The notes below the pieces were generated by a model. It did not search any database. It was given only the letters and a program-made list of their open reading frames with translations, and was not told the DNA's origin. Shown one piece after another: positions 41,889-52,460 of a stretch of DNA of 64,000 nucleotides. Position 1 is the first letter of the stretch. Every line of letters begins with the position of its first letter. A program made the translations under genes and the position numbers. Origin of the DNA: Agapetus fuscipes (lineage: Eukaryota; Arthropoda; Insecta; Trichoptera; Glossosomatidae); NCBI GenBank assembly GCA_951799405.1, contig OX637334.1, positions 5,394,001 to 5,458,000 on the forward strand. The letters are read 5' to 3'.

Positions 41889-42195
41889 TGTTTTTTTTTT
41901 TTAATTTCTTATTTATTTTTAATTAAAAAAATAGATTTGTGAAGAGGAATGCAACTCAACAACGTATTCTGCCTGGCCAGAAACAGGTATTATTATCATC
42001 AATAAATAATGAATTATTGTTTATTGAAATAAATTATTAATTAATAATAGCCCAATAGCATCTGTTGAACCAGGGTCAAAGTTATGGCCAGATGACCCGG
42101 GCGGGGATCGAACCAACGTTATTCTATTCCAAATACGCTAGAAAAATCAGACCATTTGGCTCCCTCGGCCATAGCACCGACTCATGCCGTTGCTT
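41889..42195 (-). repeat. SINE-C, fullest copy
   Basis: Reverse. Poly(A) tail seen as a T run (41890-41902), then GAAGAGGAATGCAACTCAAC and TGCCTGGCCAGAAACAGGTA. The head reads in reverse GCTATGGCCGAGGGAGCC (tRNA Leu/Ser-like A box) and GGTTCGATCCCCGCCCGG (B box). Confidence 0.7.
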
Positions 42196-42231
42196 TTAAC
42201 TACACGGAAAGGTCTTCCGCTACTTGAGAAA

Positions 42232-42700
42232 ATATCGCCACGTTAAGGGTAAAACAGAATAGGTGCTGATTCACTGATTTGAAAAATCTTGGATAAAACA
42301 TTATATTGAGTGCAGTGCTCATGAAGAACTTCAAAACTACAAGAATTTGACAATTTCTTAGTGTTTTATCTCGTAGAAAATAGATAAAAGGTGCATTTAA
42401 ATTAGAAAACCATGTTAGCTTAAAATGTTACTTATTCAGTTTTACCTTTAGGCCGTTTGTCCACCGCACGCCGTCACCGTCACGTCACCGAGAACGAGAT
42501 TATTTCGGGCCGAGTTTAATTTATGTGACGGCGATCGTTAGTCCACCGCGACCGATTTCGCTGATTATAGGTTATGTATTGTATTGCCTATAACCAGGCA
42601 ATAAAATAAATACATTACATGTACCCCTTCTTCGGCGCCGTCATCTCGTTCCCGGTGACGTGACGGTGACGGCGTGCGGTGGACAAACGGCCTTAAGGTA
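42232..42700. mobile_element. MITE-M split by a Harbinger-like MITE
   Basis: Left end ATATCGCCACGTTAAGGGTA. The right end CTTATTCAGTTTTACCTTTA is cut at 42450 and resumes as TTAAGGT at 42693. The intact counterpart at 5084-5104 shows the uninterrupted CCTTTAAGGT. Confidence 0.85.
42451..42692. mobile_element. PIF/Harbinger-like MITE, 242 bp
   Basis: Terminal inverted repeats of 50 bases (42451-42500 and 42643-42692) with a single mismatch, starting GGCCGTTTGTCCACCGCACG. Flanked by a TTA duplication (42448-42450, 42693-42695), the TWA target typical of PIF/Harbinger. No coding capacity; it must have been moved in trans. Confidence 0.88.
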
Positions 42701-43677
42701 TAAGTGAAAACACGGATACCGGGAATTTGTTCCGTAAACAGGCAGTCCCAGCCATCACACATTACCAGTCTGCCCAGTTTGTCGATGGTTCTGTCTATGA
42801 AAGTCAGAAGTGCATAGAGATGTATAATAGTCCATAGAGAAACCGGGAAAAATGCGTTTTTTTAACACTTGTGCTCCTCAATTTATTCTTCAGCCACTCT
42901 TACCTTTGACTTTTATTTATTTAAATGCCATTTAATCAAACTCGGTCATCGTCATGGCTATTTTTACTTTGGATTTTGTAGCTAAAAGTAATGACTTGGA
43001 GCTTTTGACAAACCATATTTGTCACAGGTTTTTCAACAACGATGACTTTCGGCGTCCTTGAATTGTTCTCCCTTCAATCTTTCCTTGAATGATAAGATGG
43101 AATATTCATTCCTGATACTTCAGTTTTCTTTATTTGATGGTTGACAAAATTAACTTATATTTTCATGCGTTGGAGGACATCTTTGTTAGTGACCCGATCA
43201 TTTTCCATAACATCCTTTTGTCAAAATTATAACTATCATATGGTCTAAAACTGTCAGGTTTTCTTGTTTGTGTTTTTTTTTTAAATATAGGTAAGTCATG
43301 ATGTATCTTTGACTATGCTTTTCAAATGTTCATGTATTATTTTTTCTTCTTATTTGACAAAGTCCACAGGAGAACAAAGACTTAATTGTTCTCTAGGTAC
43401 TCTTGTACTATGACTCTCTTCAGCCCCAAATAGCCAAGTCTCTGGTGTACCTCGTAAAGCCCCTCTGGTATATCGTAAAGCATTAAGAGCGTGCGCGCGT
43501 TCGATAATGTTAAAACCGTAATCCCTGCGCGCGATTGTGGGCCCAAGTCACGCGTGGCGGTTCTGATACTCGCCGGGGAGATGAAGATGTGATGGGGGAC
43601 GTGGACGGATGGAGAAGAACCGAAGAGTATGAGGAAATACCCTGTTTTTCTTCGTTTTCTTCCTTCAACTTCTCTCC
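42701..43677. other. Gap
   Basis: GC-rich island 43485-43620 (GTGCGCGCGTTCG, CTGCGCGCGATTG, CACGCGTGGCGG) amid AT-rich sequence; no gene recognised. It could be an unrecognised regulatory or repeat segment. Confidence 0.4.
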
Positions 43678-43770
43678 CTATCGATATCTTAGTCGGTAGA
43701 GTCCTTGCGTTTAATGTCAGAGGACTAGAATTCGAACCTTACAAACCCCTTTTGGCATCAAATACAATCT
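43678..43770 (+). repeat. SINE-A-like head
   Basis: TATCGATATCTTAGTCGGTA (A-box region), TGTCAGAGGACTAGAATTCG and GAATTCGAACC (B box); the body is not recognisable. Confidence 0.5.
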
Positions 43771-44074
43771 ATTTAGTTGTAAACAAGAGTGTGTATAACT
43801 GAATAGGATGTAGTTTACAACGATCAAGGGTATGAAATGGAGTATTTTTACACCAAATATTTTAGCCACGTTACTTTAAACACAAGAGCAATAAATATAC
43901 GACAATAATTGGAATTTGATAAGAAGGTTAAAGGGTTCTGAAAAAAAATACTGAAAGTTTAGTAATCAAACGGAAGCGAGAGAAAAACAAGAAAAAAGTA
44001 ATGCACCTGCTAAAGGCTATACTAGATTATAGTATGTATGCTTATGAGGCTGTTTATCAGCATCCTCCTTTCAA
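43771..44074. other. Gap
   Basis: AT-rich, with a purine-rich stretch before the LINE fragment (about 43965-44005). Confidence 0.3.
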
Positions 44075-44395
44075 TTGCCTCAGAGACAGAGCTCCAAACC
44101 AGGAGATCCGTAGATGCACTGTTGTCACTTATGTCATACAACGAGTGGTCTGCTTAAAGTGGCGCTGGGCTGGTCATGTCACAAAGCAAGACCATGACAG
44201 GTGGATGAAAAATATCGTCCATTAGTGGCCCAGTATGTCCAAGCGGAGAGTGGGGAGATCCCAACTGAGGTGGCTGGACGACACCACGGGAACTGCAAAC
44301 AGAGGATGGCTTAACACAGCAGCGAATAGACAGAAACGGAAAGGATTGGAGGAGGCCTACGTCCAGAGTTGACAGAAAAAAGGTGAGGAAGTAAA
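44075..44395 (+). pseudogene. RTE-like LINE RT C-terminus
   Basis: LRDRAPNQEIRRCTVVTYVI, KWRWAGHVTKQDHDRWMKNI, a stop (44223-44225), then SKRRVGRSQLRWLDDTTGT and LEEAYVQS. The order W-x-W-A-G-H, GR...RW-x-D-D, EEAYVQ is that of RTE ORF2 ends in arthropods. An A/G-rich tail follows (GAAAAAGAAGTA). Confidence 0.85.
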
Positions 44396-44759
44396 AGAAA
44401 AAGAAGTATGTTTGTAAGCACTTTATCCAAATTTCAAAAATAAATAAAAAGAAAATCAAATACATGGAAATGAAAACTTTTGGAATGATGTCGTATCTTG
44501 TATCGGCGGGGGATTAGTCTCGTAGATGGTATTTGTGTTTTCAGAGCCCCGCAAAGAAAATAAGAACTAAACTTTCATGGGGCGTGAACACTTTGGTACA
44601 TAGCTTAAAGTGCACTTCCCAAATATTTCTGCCTCGTATACCACTAAACGAGCTATTCTATTCTCAAAGACCAAAACACCACCCAGTCTCTTGTTTTTAA
44701 ATAAAAATATTGTGCGGAGAGATGGAATTGATTTATTTTTTTAGTTCGAAAACTACATT
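44396..44759. other. Gap
   Basis: Nothing recognised. Confidence 0.3.
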
Positions 44760-45370
44760 GACAGCCCCGTAGTCTAGTGCTAACACTTTGAACTCCTAAA
44801 TGGAAGGTCGTGGGTTCGAATCCCAGTGGAGCAAAAAAAAATGTAACATTTATATTTTCAAATATGCTCTTCGCTGTGTTGAAAATGTCATATACCTTTA
44901 TCAAAGACCAGTCACCAAGGTCCATCCAGCCTTACAGAAACTGCGCCTTGCTTGAGAATTGGTGTTTTCTGTAGCGTTGACCAAGCTCGCAGAGGGCTCT
45001 TATAATATAATAATATTAAGATGATTTATTTGGTGAGCGCTGTTTTTGTGTGTATCCCACCTCAAGAGCCCTATGCAAGCTTGGTTGTCGCTGTAGAGAG
45101 CGCCAATTCTCAAGCAAGACCCAGTTGTTGTAAGGTTGGAATGCCCTTTCAGTGACCGATCCTTGGTAAAGATTTATGAATTTTTCAATCCAGCGAAGAG
45201 CACATTTGGAAATATAAATGGTATATTTTTTGTGCTCCGCCGGGATTCGAATCCACAACTTTCCATTTACGAGTCTAAAATGTTGCCACTGGACTACGGA
45301 CCGGTCCTCTTGAGGTGTGATTCACAGAAAAACAGCGCTCAACAAGTAACTCTTCTTAATATTATTATTT
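44760..45370 (+). repeat. SINE-B split by another SINE-B
   Basis: Head AGCCCCGTAGTCTAGTGC and B box GGGTTCGAATCC (44813-44824), body to GAGGGCTCTT (45001), then resumed at 45307 with CTCTTGAGGTGTGATTCACA and CAGCGCTCAACAAGTAACTC and an ATT end. CTCTT is repeated at both edges of the insert. Confidence 0.88.
45002..45306 (-). repeat. SINE-B inserted in SINE-B
   Basis: Reverse full-length copy: ATTATTATA-type end, ATTTGGTGAGCGCTG, AAGCAAGACCCAGTTGTTG, GGGATTCGAATCCACAAC (B-box region), CTGGACTACGGACCGGTCC edge. No 5S head. Flanked by CTCTT at 44997-45001 and 45307-45311. Confidence 0.9.
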
Positions 45371-45439
45371 TTATATGATCACTAATAATTTTTGTTTATT
45401 TTTTATTTTTTATTGGTCGACAGGTTAGAAATTCAGTTA

Positions 45440-45640
45440 ATTTAATGCATGCCATACCAAAGAGGTAAAATTCGATACGTACGAAAGGTGCTATAAAAGA
45501 TTTCCCGTGTCAGCGCTTATTGCAATCCCAAAATCAAAATACCGGCAAGGCTTACTCAGCATCAACAGCAAGAAAATAAATAAGCATCACAGAACGTAGC
45601 AACAAGTTGTTGAATATGTGCAGCTTGGTTACGGTTTTGC
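45440..45640 (+). repeat. SINE-A, shortened
   Basis: TGCATGCCATACCAAAGAGG, GATTTCCCGTGTCAGCGCTT, AAAATCAAAATACCGGCAAG, then a jump to the 3' end ACAAGTTGTTGAATATGTGC and AGCTTGGTTACG. Confidence 0.75.
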
Positions 45641-45658
45641 GTAGAACTGTTATCTTTT

Positions 45659-45905
45659 TAATCTTTATTCTAAGTTGAAAAGATATATAACATTCAAGAT
45701 TTATATTAAATGCAACCCCACAGGCAGACACGTATAAGTTGGCGCTTAGACATGCCGCATGTGAACTAACAACAAAAAAAACAATCTCGAATGAATATAA
45801 GCCTTGCAACTCTTGCCAACCTTCCCTGAAACAGGGGTGACATTGGCAAAGTGATTTTTTTTACTGTATTGGTGGTCAGCCTCATACCAACCTATAAGTC
45901 ATGGA
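45659..45905 (-). repeat. R1 element
   Basis: CTTTATTCTAAGTTGAAAAG, GACATGCCGCATGTGAAC, CCCTGAAACAGGGGTGACAT (hairpin 1 intact), CTCATACCAACCTATAAGTC. Confidence 0.92.
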
Positions 45906-45934
45906 TCTATAATCATGTCATGGATAATAATAAT

Positions 45935-46185
45935 AATCTAATAAGAATCTAAATTGCAAGGATATAATATTCATTAAAAGCTCTCAGATGTATGCCCACA
46001 AACAAACACGTGTAGTTCGCGCTTACAAATGCTGATTGTGTACTTACAAATAAAATCCAAGCCTCAAATGAACATAAGCCCTGCAACTCTTGCCGACATT
46101 CCCTGAAACAGGGGTGACATTGGCTAAGTGAACCATTTTTTACAGTATGGGTGGTCAGCCTCATACCAACCTATAAGTCAAGGAA
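45935..46185 (-). repeat. R1 element, tandem with the previous one
   Basis: AATCTAATAAGAATCTAAAT, TTCGCGCTTACAAATGCTGA, CCCTGAAACAGGG, GGGTGGTCAGCCTCATACCA. About 30 bases separate it from the preceding same-strand copy. Confidence 0.92.
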
Positions 46186-46545
46186 TGGATACAAACAATA
46201 AATAACATTTGGGTGTATAGGAACCATCGTTTTTATTCCGTTAATAAACTTCCTCAAAATGTATGTTTATGAAAATATAAAGACCACTTTGGGAATCTCT
46301 GGATAAAAGCTCCTTTAACGGAGCGAGCTTTCCGTCACGGCCGGATGTGGCGCTAGTAATTAAAACTAAGAGGAAACGTGAAAAAAGTTTGAAAGGCTCT
46401 CCGGCCGCGCTCGTTAGGGGAGATCGCGTCCCAGAAATCAAATAAAAGATTCCCTGTAAGAAAGTGTTCATATAACTGAATACTAGAAGATCTAGATGTC
46501 GGTGGGGGGTATAATACACTGATGGATTATATTTTTTGTACATTT
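46186..46545. other. Gap with GC-rich patch
   Basis: 46305-46440 is GC-rich with partial inverted symmetry (AACGGAGCGAGC..CGGCCGG against CCGGCCGCGCTCGTTAGG). No gene. Confidence 0.4.
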
Positions 46546-46640
46546 CCGATTTGGGCTTTTATTTTATAAGTACTAATGCAGCATCTGTAAGCGTGAACTT
46601 ACATCGTTTACTTGTAAGCGTGCAATTAATTGTATTTTGT
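46546..46640 (+). repeat. R1 fragment
   Basis: GGGCTTTTATTTTATAAGTA, AATGCAGCATCTGTAAGCGT, GAACTTACATCGTTTACTTG. A second piece near 46765 (GTTGCAATTTAGATTA) may be its displaced end. Confidence 0.7.
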
Positions 46641-47674
46641 ATGGTTTATGTATTCACATCGAAGAAATTTGAGTGAAAATAGAACAATTAAAAAAAATGT
46701 TTACTTAGAATTGTTTTGGTTCTTTAAAATTTAGTAAAAACAAAACATAAATGGCAATATTATATCGTTGCAATTTAGATTATTTATTATACTGTAGGTA
46801 ATCATGTTTGCAATAAATAATTTGGTTCTACGAGTTACACAACATTAGATCCATGGCTGAACTACGGATCATCTTCTTTTGTGTAGAAAATTCACTGTAG
46901 GCTACGGATGAGACATAGTTTTAATGCTTGAGGTTAACTCCGATGCAATTTAAACTTTCAGATGTTTTTGTTTCTTTATTATGCAAAATAGGTACCTGAG
47001 TGATTTCATAATATATATGAAAATTCTCGTATCACATTTGGTTTATAAATAATTCTGAATACGGCTGACTCACCAAATTTATAAGGGTTAATCCCGATCC
47101 TACCTATTTCAAACCTGGATCAACCCAGTTTTATATTATCCCTGAAGTGTGTTTCAATACGCAATTTGAGAATGTGGGATCATTTTTTTCCACAGCTAAA
47201 GGAAGCAACATTACCTAAAAAAACGATATTTTTTCTGTGTTTTGGTAATCCAATCAATATTAAAATTCACATAATCTATTTGGAGGGCAATTCAAAGTTT
47301 TCCTTACAAATTGGTCACTATTTGATGAACAGCATGCGGAACATCTTTTTGTATACATAAAAAAACGGCAAAAATATTTTTTTGTAATTTAATCTACATC
47401 AGTCTTCACTGGAACCATTTCGAGAATATTTTACATGTTTCCTGGAAGAGTCGTCAGTTGAACGGTGAAAATGTTCATAGGGAACATAATATACATAGAT
47501 ACATAAACAGATTTGTATATTTTAGACTAACATTTGGAAAGGCGAAATGTCTACAGAGTCGTTCATGCCATTTTCGTTTAGGTTAAATGAAAATAAGCCT
47601 TATATAAACAAGGATAAAACATTATTTTGTTCATATAATTTTTATATCATTCAAATATCACAAATCACGGGTTA
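46641..47674. other. Gap
   Basis: 46865-46915 holds CTACGG and GTAGGCTACGG pieces related to the CTACGGCGTAGAC group. Otherwise AT-rich without features. Confidence 0.35.
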
Positions 47675-47972
47675 AAGGCAAATGCAAGTTGAAAGAGGAT
47701 ACGAAAGTAAAGGTACAAAAGAATGTGATGAGATGCTCTAAAGAACTTACAAAGAGTATATACAAAAGAAATGTGCAAGCGAAAAAAAGGAAAGGGAAAG
47801 CCGAGGAAAGTATGTCTGTATCAGATTGATGAAATTGTGAAAAAACGGGATATAGAAAGCGAATGTAAGAGAAGGAAATTTATCAAAAATTTGATGAATA
47901 TGAATGAATTGATCTGAGCATCTGGCCCCTCCTAGCAGAATTGCGACAGAGTTACAGATACAGTTACACGTG
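47675..47972 (+). pseudogene. LINE-P C-terminus, decayed
   Basis: CAAGTTGAAAGAGGATACGA, AATGTGATGAGATGCTCTAA, AGGAAAGGGAAAGCCGAGGA, ATTGATGAAATTGTGAAAAA match the LINE-P end at DNA level; several frameshifts. The tail ACAGAGTTACAGATACAGTT is a loose pentamer repeat. Confidence 0.8.
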
Positions 47973-48604
47973 TGATGTAGAAACCATGAAAAGTCAAAAC
48001 GTTTTAAAAGTATGCCGTTTTGATGTACAGGAAAATAAACCTTATATAAAATTTGATTACAGATTGTTTTCGCGTATATTCTGCGAATAATTCTCACTCG
48101 TATTCACAGAAAAGTCGTACGTAGATTGAATTTGCATATAAATGCAGAACTAAAATATAATTTAGTAATCAAAGTTTCTCGTGATGTGAATGCTGTTCCA
48201 AGAATGGGAGAATGACTGAAATTACTTTCAGCGTGACGGGATAATTGAGTTGGATTTCATTTGTTATTCATATTTTTGGCTAGACCAAGAAAATTAAGCA
48301 AAATATTCAACTACGTCACATTTTTTTGAGAGAACAAAAAAAAAATCTTTAGTCAATAATAATCATGTTGATAAGTTGAAAGATAAATAAATATTTAAAA
48401 TAAAAAACCTTAAATGTTTGACTTGCTCAAAACATATTAGATAGATTGTGTGAGTATAATGCAGCATAATATGTGAGAGAAAAATAAAACGAGTGTATTC
48501 TTTTAGGCATGCATTTTTATACATATGAATCTTAACTTTGCAACTTTGATTAAAGAATTTAATACTAACGAAAACTAACACAAATGAAATGAGTCATATA
48601 CATA
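47973..48604. other. Gap
   Basis: 48493-48562 looks like an R1 end (AGGCATGCATTTTTATACAT, CTTTGCAACTTTGATTAAAG). The rest is unrecognised AT-rich sequence. Confidence 0.4.
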
Positions 48605-48736
48605 GATTCAAAGCCAGCCATCTAGGATTTTTTTTAAAATGATTTAAATGTATAGAAATGATAAGGAAATTATTTTCCGTATTTCTATACATTTACCTCA
48701 TTTTCTAAAAAAACCCTAGATTGCCGTCTTTGATTC
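48605..48736. mobile_element. Near-palindromic inverted-repeat element, 132 bp
   Basis: The ends GATTCAAAGCCAGCCATCTA and, reverse complemented from the right, GAATCAAAGACGGCAATCTA pair. Complementarity continues inward almost to the centre (AAATGTATAGAAAT / ATTTCTATACATTT). No coding; probably a short MITE or hairpin source. Confidence 0.85.
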
Positions 48737-49112
48737 TTTACGACTCTAATAACGTGTAAGCTCCTCTAGGGATGTGTAGTATTACTACTACCTGTTCCTT
48801 CGAGGAATCTCACGGGTATCAGATACAGATGCCGCTCGGGCTGTAATCGTTATTAATTATTGCCAGTACGGGAGGCTTTCACGGCTAATCCACCCACGTT
48901 TCGGAGATTTGACAATGCCTGTGTGAGGGGATTACCATTTCTTATACAATGTAGAATTATATGGATCCTGAAATGTGGTTTTAATGAATCATATTGTTAA
49001 ATGAACGTACTCAAACGAATTTTCAGTGTAGAAAAACATAATATTGTTTTTTATATAAATACTAGAATGCCGTAATCGTGCGTAGTACGAATGGGCAGGC
49101 TAGTAGAATATG
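48737..49112. other. Gap
   Basis: 48780-48930 is GC-richer (ACCTGTTCCTTCGAGGAATC, GGGAGGCTTTCACGGCTAAT) without an open frame. Confidence 0.35.
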
Positions 49113-49376
49113 TCTAATCTAATCTAATCTAATCTAAGCTGCAAAGATATATATCATTTGAGATTTATATTAAATGCATTCCCACAAGCAGACATCATGT
49201 ATAATTTCGAGCTCACACATGCCGCATGTAGACCTACAATATAAAAAAAACAATTCTCAAATGTACATAAGCCCTTCAACTCTTGCTGACCTTCCCTGAA
49301 ACAGGGGTGACATTGGCAAAGTGAACCATTTTTACAGTATAGGTGGTCAGCCTCATACCAACCTATCAGTCAAGAA
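49113..49376 (-). repeat. R1 element with the longest pentamer tail
   Basis: Four-plus TCTAA repeats (49113-49136), AAGCTGCAAAGATATATATC, CCCTGAAACAGGG, GTGGTCAGCCTCATACCAAC. Confidence 0.94.
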
Positions 49377-49447
49377 ATTTAACAGTAGGTTATTTGTGAT
49401 TATATAATTTTTATTTGATATTAATTTTTATTTATTCGAGATTGGTT

Positions 49448-49605
49448 GATACATGCCGCATGTGGACTTACAACATATAAAAACTCAATCTCAAAGGAAC
49501 ATAAGCTCTTGTCGACCTCCCTTGAAACAGGGGTGACATTGGCAAAATGAACCATTTTTTTACAGTATGGGTGGTAAGCCTTATATCAACGTATAAGTCA
49601 AGAAA
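49448..49605 (-). repeat. R1 element, 5' part
   Basis: Begins within hairpin 2 (ACATGCCGCATGTGG), CTTGAAACAGGGGTGACATT, GTAAGCCTTATATCAACGTA. Same strand as its neighbour at 49113. Confidence 0.88.
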
Positions 49606-50276
49606 TAAAAACAAATCATTCCATTTAACTATACAAAACAAACGATAAGCAAAAAAAAAACTAAAATCGACAAAACATCTTCCTTATGGGTACAGGATTC
49701 CTTAAAAATAACAAATACGTCGAAATCATCTTCATGAACTGAAAAAGATGACTGAAAAATATTTATGTAACAAGAAAGCCTTCTACTTTCAAAAATATAC
49801 ATTTTTTTTTTAAATAATTTAATTTTCCGAATCATTAATTGAAAATATTCAATTATTCCTCACTGCTTTTCACTTGGGTGGTTAGTTTAAGCACTTTTCA
49901 CCGCGCTGTTTACTCAGCCGAGATATTTTTATATTGAATCGAAAGTTTTTTTTTATGACCGGTCCAACAAAAATATTCACTGGCTCGGAAAATCATAGTT
50001 ATTTTAATTCCATTTCAAAGCCGAAATGAAAATATAGCACAAAAATAAATCACGATGTCTAATGTTCACGTAAAAATATTTACTTAAACACAAAGAGACG
50101 TTTTATTTATATATATAATATCTAAATCTTTACTCTAAGTTGCAAATATGTATTTTCATATAAAATATACACTTCTTTGTGTAATAAATTTAAATATTTC
50201 CTGCTTGTGTAAATATGTATGTATTAACTTTGTAAAATATAATTTTCATAAGATTTAACACGTATTCTCTCCTATT
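49606..50276. other. Gap
   Basis: AT-rich; a short R1 end (CTTTACTCTAAGTTGCAAAT) at about 50129. Confidence 0.35.
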
Positions 50277-50375
50277 GTTTTTTTTTTTTTTTAAGGAATC
50301 CTGTGCGGGAGGCTTGCCAATTCTTGAGAGTCTTGGGGGTCTATGTCACTCTGGAAGGGTGCCGCAGAGGTGATT
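50277..50375 (-). repeat. T3: poly(A)-ended 3' tail
   Basis: T run (50277-50293), AAGGAATCCTGTGCGGGAGG, TTGAGAGTCTTGGGGGTCTA, GGAAGGGTGCCGCAGAGGTG. In reverse this is a retroposon 3' end with poly(A). Other copies: 55358, 57263, 62517. Confidence 0.8.
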
Positions 50376-50462
50376 GTTAACTTTATGATCAATTTGTTGT
50401 TTAAAAATTACAAACATTTCTGATTTTTACACTATCATCAGAAAAAGAAGAAATATACAATT

Positions 50463-50675
50463 TAGGATGATATGACGCTGGCCTTCTTTACTGTAAAAAT
50501 TAGTTCACTTTTCCATGTCACCTCCGTTTCAGGAAACGTAGCAGGGTTAACTTGCATTTGATATATAGGCTTTTATTTTATTGGTCCACATACAGCACGT
50601 GCAACGTTACTTACACGCTACTGCTTGTAGGGATGCGATTTATAGAATTCTTAATGTTGATGCATATTTATTGCT
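50463..50675 (+). repeat. R1 element, diverged
   Basis: GGATGATATGACGCTGGCCT, ATGTCACCTCCGTTTCAGGA, GGTCCACATACAGCACGTGC, GGGATGCGATTTATAG. Confidence 0.75.
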
Positions 50676-50753
50676 TCACTAATGACACCAACAATTTTTG
50701 CCGTTTTCCCTTAAGGTTCACTTCATTTGGCGCGCAAACTTGAAAACACGTTC

Positions 50754-50995
50754 CTCAAAATTAGTGTGTTTCTGATGGTGCAACTGGACCAACGCTACCC
50801 CCTCTTCCCGCATAGATCTCATTGTCTGCTGCTTCATACCATCTCAAAGGATTTCTCAAAATTAGTGTGTTTCTGATGGTGCAACTGGACCAACGCTACC
50901 CCCTCTTCCCGCATAGATCTCATTGTCTGCTGCTTCATACCATCTCAAAGGATTTCAATCAAATATGAAGGAACTGGACCATTTGTAATGACACA
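50754..50995 (-). pseudogene. LINE-C-type RT C-terminus with an exact internal duplication
   Basis: Read in reverse from 50995: NGPVPSYLIEIL, like the NGTAPSYLADMF block of the copy at 60055, then a stop and RSMREEGVALVQLHH. The segment 50754-50854 is repeated exactly as 50855-50955 (101-base period). Confidence 0.65.
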
Positions 50996-52067
50996 TTTTT
51001 CCATTTAAGTTGCAAAGTATTATAACCTAGAGCTTAATATTGTTACCAAAGCGATCGAATAAATAATAGAGGGAATTGTTTGAGCGTTCGTTGGGTCAAA
51101 AGCGTACTTGCTTTCAAAAAGCTTCCTTAATCCGGAGATGATCTCTCTCAGAAGCGGGTCCTTTAAGCCTCGATTCTAGGGATCAGATCTCTAAGTACAA
51201 AACAACGCGTAAATACTCAACCATCATTTAAGCTGAATATATGTATGAAAACATTAACACTCACAAGAGGTGCTATTGCATGTTTCGTATATTGTTCTGT
51301 TCGTTCTGGATGGTTTTATATTAACTGGGAGTACCAACGAGTATATTCAGTACACAGAACTTCAATTTCACTATTTTGATACACAATAAGCGAGTCCAAG
51401 GGAGATGCGAACAAATCCACTAAAATACGTTGATCGTTTGCGTGCGTACACCGCTTGTAGAAAAGAAAAACAATGAAATAATAAAGGCTCTTGGTAGCTT
51501 CAAAGATTTTGACAAGTCAAACAATGTGTATGTATTTGTCAACAAGCTATTCTCTCTCGCTTGAAACCAACGACAGGGGTGCTATCGAAATAGTACCCCT
51601 GCGCCCGAGTATTGTAAGTAACATTGACGTAAACACTTAACACTCCTCGTTTGTGTTAATCGAAAATGTGTGGAATATACAATGGCACGCCTTGTGAGTG
51701 ATTTAGTTTTCACAAACTTTTTCGACTTTCACAATAGAGAGAGCTCATGTAAATGTTTTATACTCAGGATGTAGATGGAAGAAGGAAGAGTCGATTTTCC
51801 CAACAAGTATATAACTTAAACTCAGCCTTAGCACGTATGTGTTGAAATGAAAACGCTCACTAGGAGCTCTCTTTTAGTTTTCATACATATTTAATACACG
51901 CTATGGTTGAGAGCAAGCGTAGAGTGATGCTCTGAGAGTACTACGAGTAGATATCAACGTAAGTGAACAATGGAACCAACGCAACGTTGAGAAATCCCCA
52001 TTATAACTGGACGGTCGAATTTCCATAATTTACGCAATTCTGACAGCCTGATCAATAAATTGAGCTA
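50996..52067. other. Gap, one diverged repeat
   Basis: 51640-51770 resembles 17870-18000 (see findings). No gene recognised in the remainder. Confidence 0.4.
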
Positions 52068-52300
52068 TCTATAATCTGTAATCTTAGTTGCAAATATATA
52101 TTAACATTCAAGATCCGTATAAAATACATGGCCGTATAAAACACATCCGTATAAAACACATCCGTATAAAATACAATAAAATATGAGGTATGATACACAC
52201 AAAAATAGAACTCACGAAATAATAAATCCTGATATTATTATTATTATGGCCATGAAAAGACACGTGTAAGTTCAAGCTTACTCATGTTTTTTGTGGCTTC

Positions 52301-52362
52301 GTTAAGTGCCCTTGGGGTGGCTAGTTCCGCTGTACAAAATTATCTTATTATTATTATTATTT
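52301..52362 (+). repeat. LINE-C 3' tail in R1
   Basis: AAGTGCCCTTGGGGTGGCTA, GTTCCGCTGTACAAAATTAT, then an ATT microsatellite. Confidence 0.75.
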
Positions 52363-52460
52363 ACAAAAATAATAACAAATCTTAAATAAAATATATGTAA
52401 ATATACACTGAAAGTTTGATAGACCTTCTCTGAAATAGTGGTAAAGTTGGCTAAGTTGGC

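Noticed and set aside
42565..42762. A reverse open frame over the Harbinger-like MITE
   Set aside because: Produced by the GC-rich inverted repeats; not related to transposase.
49113..49136. Telomere-like repeat (TTAGA resembling TTAGG)
   Set aside because: Short runs of TCTAA occur only at R1 ends and are tail repeats of that element.
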